From Gonatopus flavifemur (Eukaryota; Arthropoda; Insecta; Hymenoptera; Dryinidae), in contig JAFFJZ010000012.1 in NCBI GenBank assembly GCA_018340375.1, positions 3,844,001 to 3,908,000 of the forward strand: DNA of 64,000 nt. The letters run 5' to 3'. How positions within the stretch are numbered: position 1 is the stretch's first letter; the number at the start of each line of letters is the position of its first letter. Both the position numbers and the translations under genes were made by a program. The notes beneath the pieces are model-generated. The model was not told the origin of the DNA. It ran no database searches and worked only from the letters and a program-made list of their open reading frames with translations. This document shows positions 57,667 through 64,000 of this stretch, one piece after another.

Positions 57667-58958
57667 CGAGGGTGGATTGATAAGTTTCCGGCCTGACCAA
57701 GAAAAACAACGTTTTTAAGAATTTTTTTTTTTATTTCTCAACATAATCTCCTCCAAGGCTGATACATTTCTCATAGCGGTGTTCTAGTCTAGTAATGCCA
57801 TCTCTATAGACTGATTCGTCAAGCTCCTCAAAATACCCATTTACAGCTTCGATTACTTCTTCATTGTCCGCAAATCTCTTACCGCCAAGCCATTTTTTGA
57901 GGTTAGGAAACAGATAATTGTCACTCGGGGCTAGGTCTGGAGAGTAGGGAGGGTGCGGCATTAATTCAAACTTCAGATCGTTGATTTTAGCCATCGCAAC
58001 GATTGACGTGTGCGCTGGTGCGTTATCGTGATGAAACAAGATTTTTTTCTTCGCCAGATGAGGTCGTTTAATTTTCACTTCGTGGCTCAAACGTTGCAAT
58101 AAGTCTGCGTAGTATTGATCAGTGATAGTTTTACCCTTTTCAAGGTAATCAATGTATATAATACCTCTTGCATCCCAAAAAACAGTAGCCATAACCTTGT
58201 TCGCCGAAAAAATTGTTTTTGCCTTCTTTGGAGTTGGTTCCCCTGGTCCAATCCACTGTTTAGACTGTTCTTTGGTTTCAGGAGTGTAGTGGTGGACTAA
58301 AGTTTCGTCAACGGTTACGAATCGACGCAAAAATTCGCTTGGATTACGCTTATACAACGCCAAATTGGCGGTAGAAATGTTCTTTCGAATCAATTTTTGG
58401 TCGACTGTTAGCAAACGCGGCACCCATCTTGCACAGAGCTTTTCCATATACAAATGTTGGTGCAAAATATTTTGTACACGTTCATATGACATCTTACAGG
58501 TCTCAGCTATCTCACGAACTTTTAATCTGCGATCTTTCAGCACTATTTGATGGATTTTTTCGATCATATCTGGAGTTGTGACCTCAATGGGGCGTCCTGA
58601 GCGAGGCTCATCAGAGGTGCTCACACGACCCTTTTTAAACTCGGAAACCCACTGCTTAACGGTTGAATATGATGGGGAGGATGTCCCCAGTGTTGAGTCC
58701 ATCTCTTCTTTAATTTCCTTCGGCGTTGACCCCTTCAAATAAAAGTATTTGATGACAGCACGATTTTCCAGCTTTTCCATTTTTACGAAAAACACAGAGG
58801 CGTCTTGGTCAGCGTGCTCTCAAAACTAAACTAACATGGCGATCGGACTGAAACTATAGCTACAAGCTATCTAAGGATGGTACTATAGAACGCCACCTCG
58901 AGGTAGGCCTAGTGGCGCCATCTCTTGGTCAGGCCGGAAACTTATCAATCCACCCTCG
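57667..58958 (-). mobile_element. Complete mariner transposon
   Basis: It is 1292 bp between TA dinucleotides (57665-57666 and 58959-58960), with perfect 36-bp terminal inverted repeats starting CGAGGGTGGATTGATAAG. It encodes one uninterrupted transposase on the minus strand. Length, TA target and gene layout are those of full-length mariner elements. Identical ends and an intact frame point to a recent insertion. Confidence 0.97.
57731..58795 (-). CDS. Mariner transposase (D,D34D)
   Basis: This 354-codon frame, open from ATG to TAA, should cut and paste the surrounding element at TA sites in the nucleus. The N-terminal half (about 6-115) is the paired-type helix-turn-helix DNA-binding region. 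WVPRLL at 124-129 corresponds to the inter-domain WVPHEL-type linker. The catalytic triad is D163 (TVDE), D257 (HHDNAPAH) and D292 (SPDLAPSDNYLF), with exactly 34 residues between the last two. A start at the second methionine (MEKLENRAV, residue 6) gives 349 residues, nearer the usual 340-350. Two departures from common motifs are visible: the tryptophan usual after TVDET is leucine (L166), and N293 follows the last aspartate where an aromatic is usual. Activity is therefore likely but not assured. Confidence 0.97.
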   Translation of the reverse strand: MFFVKMEKLENRAVIKYFYLKGSTPKEIKEEMDSTLGTSSPSYSTVKQWVSEFKKGRVSTSDEPRSGRPIEVTTPDMIEKIHQIVLKDRRLKVREIAETCKMSYERVQNILHQHLYMEKLCARWVPRLLTVDQKLIRKNISTANLALYKRNPSEFLRRFVTVDETLVHHYTPETKEQSKQWIGPGEPTPKKAKTIFSANKVMATVFWDARGIIYIDYLEKGKTITDQYYADLLQRLSHEVKIKRPHLAKKKILFHHDNAPAHTSIVAMAKINDLKFELMPHPPYSPDLAPSDNYLFPNLKKWLGGKRFADNEEVIEAVNGYFEELDESVYRDGITRLEHRYEKCISLGGDYVEK

Positions 58959-58960
58959 TA

Positions 58961-59836
58961 TGCTCACTTCACTCGCATTTTGAACAATTCAGATACCCGG
59001 GGGTTTACGAAAAGGCCCTCATCGGTTTTTCCCTCAATTGAGAAACTTTGTGAATGTGATGTTCAGAAAGCCTGAAACTAATTGCCTACCATCCTTTATA
59101 CCATCTTCAAATGATTCAGAAACATGTACCTGGAGAACTGCAGAATTTCAACTGTCTTGGTAAAAATAAAGCCTGGAAGCGTGACGAAAGTGTGAGCTAA
59201 AAGTCATTTGAACGTAAAAAACGTAACGAAGAGTTATTTAGGCGTAATTTAGGAATGAATCGAAATATTTTCAGGCTTCATTTTTTTCAATAGCTACTTC
59301 CTTCACTTTTGGATTCTCACTAGTGTGCAGTTGTCATAACGTCAACTAGCTCTTGAAGACTCTTCGGATGCAGTAAAGCTTACACGGGAAGATGGAGATT
59401 ATGATTTTCTTTCAACATTTGAGCCCAGATTTTGATTCAGCACCCTTGAAAATCCCTAGAACCCGTGTTACATATAACAATATAATTTTGTTCATTAGAG
59501 CCAGAATGGCTATATGCATGTGTGCCATCTCGGATCCGCCATCATGATTCCGGGATTCGACTCCACATTCGGATTCAGCACCCTCGAAAACCCCCGGGAC
59601 CTATGTTTCATATAAATCTGTCCACAAATGCGAAATCAACTAAATTCACGTCCGCAATCTTGAATTCGTTTTTCGACGTTATTCGAATTCCTCATCTTCC
59701 AAAATCCCTAGGACCCATGTTCCATAATAATAATCAGCCCTATGCCACTGCCACTTTGAAGTAGGATTTTTATTGTCTTTCGCCACGAGACGTCGCTAAT
59801 ATATAGTACATTGGGCATGCAGGGATTGGGTTAGAG
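58961..59836. other. Degenerate tandem repeat region
   Basis: A block near 59425-59480 (CAGCACCCTTGAAAATCCC, then ACCCGTGTTACATATAA) recurs near 59572-59626 and, more decayed, near 59692-59735. CCGCCATCATGA words recur at 59537 and 59910. No gene. Confidence 0.45.
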
Positions 59837-60675
59837 TCACTGATCTATAGTATACACTGGATAGTGCATAGCATAGCCTTCCCGTATGCGAGCTTGGCTC
59901 CCATCAGGCCGCCATCATGAAGGATCAATTCCACCGCGCAGGATTGGTTGATTCTATTACATTCCGTTGGATAGGGGCAATTCCACCGATACATATAGCT
60001 TTCTAAGTGCAACACGTTCGGCGAGCTATGCACCAGGGGGACGCAACTCCAATAAGTTCAATTAAACCTTATTTGCGCGCCATCTCCTAAATAAATATTC
60101 ATGCGAACTAAAAATCAATATGGCGATCTGGTACACCGGGATAACCTTAAAATTATTATAGTTAGTTTGTATTTCGAAGCATCAACAATATTCCAACACT
60201 AAAGCATTGAACAATTCTAAAACCGAATTATCAGTCGGACTCATTCAGTTTCAGGGTTGTTTCTGATGCTTTATTGTTGAAATACTGTTGATTTCTCAAA
60301 ATCCAATAAAGTCGCATACCCCTGCTATGCACTATCCAGTAGGGATCCTTTAATGAGGGATCGGACAATCAGTCGCCATTAGTGGGATACTTCCGGTTTT
60401 TTCTATAGTTTAGTTAAGCATGCATAGTGTATGTTATTTTATTAAAATCATTTTTCTCAAATGTATTTACATGCTTTGTTCGAAGAATGTTTCAGATTCG
60501 CTTAATTGTAAGTATTATACATGAATAAGCTGACTTTAAATATGTATCTCGAATATTTTCATAAATATCAGTACCTATCCCACTAATGGCGGCCGACCAA
60601 TCCGTAATCAGCAGTTGATTGTCCGATCCCTCATTAAAGGATCCCTACTATCCAGTGTATACTATAGATCAGTGT
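59837..60675. mobile_element. Inverted-repeat element hosting a nested hAT MITE
   Basis: The left end CACTGATCTATAGTATACAC and the right end are inverted over 36 bp once the nested element at 60340-60647 is removed. TTAGAG stands at 59831-59836 and 60676-60681 as a probable target duplication. No coding capacity was found. Confidence 0.75.
60340..60647. mobile_element. 308-bp hAT-like MITE
   Basis: An exact 8-bp duplication CTATCCAG lies at 60332-60339 and 60648-60655. Perfect 32-bp ends begin TAGGGATCCTTTAATGAGGG. A second internal inverted pair, CGCCATTAGTGGGATA, lies inside. It sits in the right terminal repeat of the 59837-60675 element. Confidence 0.93.
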
Positions 60676-60681
60676 TTAGAG

Positions 60682-61353
60682 CTCATAACATAACCTCAAT
60701 AAAAGGTTATTTGGATCAATATTTTCAAGCAATGGTGATATTGTTCCAATGAATTATTCAAATTATTCTTCCCATTCCGTTGAACGCGTATAATATTCTT
60801 GAAGCTACTATATCCTCACTTGAAAGGTCAAGTTCGCATCTATGTTTATTTCGCTCCGTACCCACTGAACATGAAGCACCACCTGGTTCGGGTCTAGGTC
60901 AACGACAATGAGTGGCCTCTTTTCGAGATAGGTTTTTTATTGGAGTGGCATAGGGCTGATGATAATTCATCGATTCAAGCCAAGATAACGAATATTCAAA
61001 GAGTGCGGAGAAAATGACATATAAATATATATGTATACAGCGGAGAAAATTTTCTCAGAGATCACCTATTTTTTCAACAAAAAATTAAAAAACAATAGAA
61101 GGACTTGTCCGATTGCAATAAAAAAAAACGGTATCTCGGAAAGGGTTTCAAGAAAGTTCCCTATAAATTTCAATCTATTTCGTCCACTTCCTCCAGAGCT
61201 ATCCCATATACAGACAGACAGACAACCCCACGGATTATCAATCAGTATTGCATGGAATGAAAAACTGTGCAACTCTCAATTGAATTGTTCAAATATCTCA
61301 AAAGATACTGTCACACGGCACGATAGCGGGTGCAATAGCCACTCTGTGCTTGA
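60682..61353. other. AT-rich stretch, no gene called
   Basis: Open for 113 codons on plus from 61031, through a CAGACAGACAGACA run near 61210, but with no splice sites or recognised motif. Confidence 0.3.
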
Positions 61354-61579
61354 TATACTATGTCAGAGATGAGTTGAAGAGATTGCTAACGAGATATGAA
61401 AACCATAGTCCAGTTTCTGATTGGCAGTATCACGTTTTCCGTTTATTACTTCATGCTGGTTGGCTTAGAAGAAAAATTCAACCAATCGTGTATTTTTCTT
61501 CAAAAGAAAAAAACGTGATACGGACCATGATTTTAACATTGCGTTAGCAATCTCTGCTATTCATCTCTGACTATGTATA
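61354..61579. mobile_element. 226-bp hairpin MITE
   Basis: Left TATACTATGTCAGAGATGA and inverse right TATACATAGTCAGAGATGA. The arms continue through AGAGATTGCTAACG and GTATCACGTTTT to a short loop. TATA borders both sides. Confidence 0.7.
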
Positions 61580-62957
61580 CCGATGAGTGCCTAAAAACAC
61601 GAAATAGCTATTACAATTGATCCTCAATTGCCGTAGCAAATTGGATTTGATGAGAAAATCCTTAAACACGGAATTGAAATTTCAAAAACTATTTCTTGTA
61701 TTGTCAAGTGAAAATGGCATGGCAAAAATCAAGGAACATATTACAGAGCGAGTATAGGTACAAACGTGCGTGTTACACAAAACATTCACCTGGGAAACGA
61801 CGAGTGGAGAAAAGAGAAAAAGCTAAGAGCGAAAGACAGGAGGGAATTCATTTGAAATTCCCCTCACTCGTCGTTATCATTCACGCTCGCAGTGTGCAGA
61901 AGGAAGGTTACGTCGTCGTATTCGTCTTTCTCTAGCGTACGGGTAGAACGGACTACCCCCCTTAACATCGCCATCTCATCCAGTTCGATTTATTCATCAT
62001 AGGTAATCGAAGCGGCTCCACCCCACCTCCACCTTGAACTTACTCGAGAACGCTTGGTGGTTCTCCAGCACATATCCGAGAGAAAAGCAGAATCAGAAGA
62101 AGAATTACGCCTTTCTTCTACATACTTCTCATGACTGGCGCCATAGAGGCCCTCGGATCGACCGAGCGTGACGGAAATATGCGAGACACATTGCTGCGAC
62201 TTGCTTCGCTGTCAACGGTGCGTCTAATCCGATCGGGATTGCCACGGTTGGAACGCAAACGAGTTCCTTCTTGCATTTTCAAATATATATATGTGTGTGT
62301 GTACAAATGTGTAACATTAAAAATATTTATATTCGATACACATTATATAAACGTTGCACGAGCCGAGACTTCACGATTTTAGAATTTGAGAGGAAATTCG
62401 CGGATCGTATCGATTCGTCGATCTCTAAAATTATTATCTAGTATATTATTTATTCTTTGAAAATATAAAATCATAATTTCGCACACGTCGAGTTAAGTCG
62501 GAGAATCGTATATACGCCTTAAGAAACAAAAGATATTCCTTATCGTGAAATATGAACATCGAAGAAACATTTGAGGATAATGTAACGGGATACACCCCAG
62601 GGGGTACGAAGTTATAATAACTTAATTCTCAAAGGTTCTCTCGTGCCGCTTTATTCGTCCAGCGTGTACGACGACGATTGATACAAATTTCTTCGGTTCT
62701 AAACAAGGAGATCGGAGAAAATTATAAACGACCGTCTATTATAAATAACGATCTCGAGTATGATATCCAGAGAAACATTATTTTATGAACACATTATTTC
62801 AAGTCGCCTCGTTATCCTCGTAACAATCTCAAACAAATCAATTTCGATATTACATTACCAAATGAAGGTTAAAAACATTTTACATATCGTCAAAGACTAT
62901 AATCATGTCATTAATCGAAATTAGACCATCGTATGAATTTTCAATCGACCTCGAATA

Positions 62958-62988
<31 letters not shown>

Positions 62989-63792
62989 CCTCCCTCTCCT
63001 TCTCTCAATTTCGCAAGCTCTCTCTCCTTTTTTATTCTTTGCCGCGAAGAAGAAGAAAAGATGTAGCTGACTGGGCCATTACGAAAGTACTAAGACCAAG
63101 TATACAAACGAGAAATCGAAGTTCTTGAGAACTCTCGTGGAAAACGATTATACCTAAGAGAGAAAGAAAGAGATGTATCTCTCTTAGCGCATTACCGCAG
63201 TTACCGCTTTGAGCGTTTAACCAGGAATAATAATAAAAAGAAGTACTAAGGACACGGGCACGGGTAATATAACTAGGCGGTAGACAGGCGGCTTAACAAG
63301 ACTGTTATTGTTGCGATTACGTTAACTCGATCCTGGGATCAAGAAAGAGATTCACTACTCTCTAGTCTTAAACTCTTGACCAGTCTCTGATCGTAATGAA
63401 TACCCGAAGACATGATTATAACCCTTCGTTGAGCTTCGGATGCAATAATACCCATGTTGTATAACGTTTTTTTGTTTTTTATTCCATCTTCTTCCCATAT
63501 TATATCCAATAATTACAATAATTGTTATCAATATCATTTTAAGAACCAAAGATTCTCATTGATTATCGGGAAAATTTTTTATTGAGCCTTCTGAAACGAA
63601 TGATCAAACATTAAGGAAACAAGAAGCATTCGACGCATTCATGAAATTGTAATCTTCGAATCGCTAAAAGTCAGGCTATTATCAATTTTGCTAGCGGAAA
63701 TTTCATGATTTTATAGTCGTAAGAAATTTAGAGTCTGGGGAAGTTTCAGAAATTTTAGGACGAGCGAATGGAAATTCATAATAGGGAAACTC
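61580..63792. other. CpG-rich unique sequence
   Basis: Apart from the candidate at 62131, no exon was seen. CT microsatellite 62959-62984. Confidence 0.35.
62131..62217 (+). CDS. Candidate first coding exon
   Basis: ATG at 62131 opens 29 codons, MTGAIEALGSTERDGNMRD then LLRLASLST, to a donor-like ACG|GTGCGT, phase 0. Pyrimidine-rich sequence precedes it. The minus strand is open as well. No family was recognised. Confidence 0.25.
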
Positions 63793-64000
63793 CCCTAGTG
63801 AAAATAAAAACGAATTCGGTTCCCAGCAAACACGACCGCTGGCGTTTAGAAAGGGCCAGTAACGGCTCCTCAGCGGCCCATTGAAACGCCAGTAATCGTT
63901 ATTTGTAGGATTGATCCGTGAGTACTTGGATCGGCCAGAAATCCCATATCAATACCGATACTACATTTATACTGGATCACTCGGATTTCTATTGCCGTTT
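63793..64000. repeat. Left part of a CCCTAGTGAAAA-ended element
   Basis: Begins CCCTAGTGAAAATAAAAACG, like the ends at 14466 and 15075, followed by GCTGGCGTTT and AACGCCAG words (63838-63895). The right end lies beyond the window. Confidence 0.45.

Overview
The window is eukaryotic genomic DNA from an animal, most likely an insect. No long host reading frame exists, the clearest protein is a Tc1/mariner-family transposase, short blocks with splice-like borders are scattered through non-coding DNA, and non-depleted CpG with many di-, tri- and tetranucleotide runs suits a hymenopteran. The order is an inference from style only. No bacterial features (operons, ribosome binding sites, CRISPR) were seen.

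The window alternates between two kinds of sequence. AT-rich islands packed with inverted-repeat mobile elements lie at about 1-4.3, 12.4-19.5, 28.4-31.6, 35.2-37.9, 41.7-48.1 and 56.5-61.6 kb. Between them are CpG-rich, microsatellite-rich stretches (about 4.4-12.4, 19.6-28.3, 31.7-35.1, 38-41.6, 48.2-56.4 and 61.6-63.8 kb) that look like intron or intergenic DNA and hold the few exon candidates.

Mobile elements are the firmest content. There is a complete mariner (57667-58958, perfect 36-bp terminal repeats, one open 354-codon transposase) and a mariner fossil at the left edge. Four hAT-like elements without transposase have exact 8-bp target duplications (13411-16544, 43713-44637, 44911-48054, 60340-60647). 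There is also a piggyBac-type MITE (37655-37905), a TTAA-flanked element (278-1703), a TA-flanked element (35165-36039), a 1.3-kb near-perfect palindrome (16963-18267) and a pair of equal-length 328-bp elements. Insertions are heavily nested.

The most unusual content is a set of about fifteen short, mostly TA-flanked elements that share a terminus close to CACNGAGAAAAA but carry quite different interiors. In several, the interior is an array of 17-bp dyads with a fixed three-base centre, TTNGCTG-NNN-CAGCNAA. A second set shares termini close to CCCTRGTGAAAAT.

Host genes are visible only as candidate exons on both strands. The best supported are a minus-strand signal-peptide exon at 6868-6971, a second minus-strand signal-peptide start at 20393-20498 ending in the same phase, and plus-strand exons with both splice sites at 41601-41650, 56202-56293 and 32717-32806. 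I recognise no host protein family, so no host gene symbols are given. All host exon calls need transcript evidence; many stretches here are open on both strands, so reading-frame appearance alone is weak evidence.
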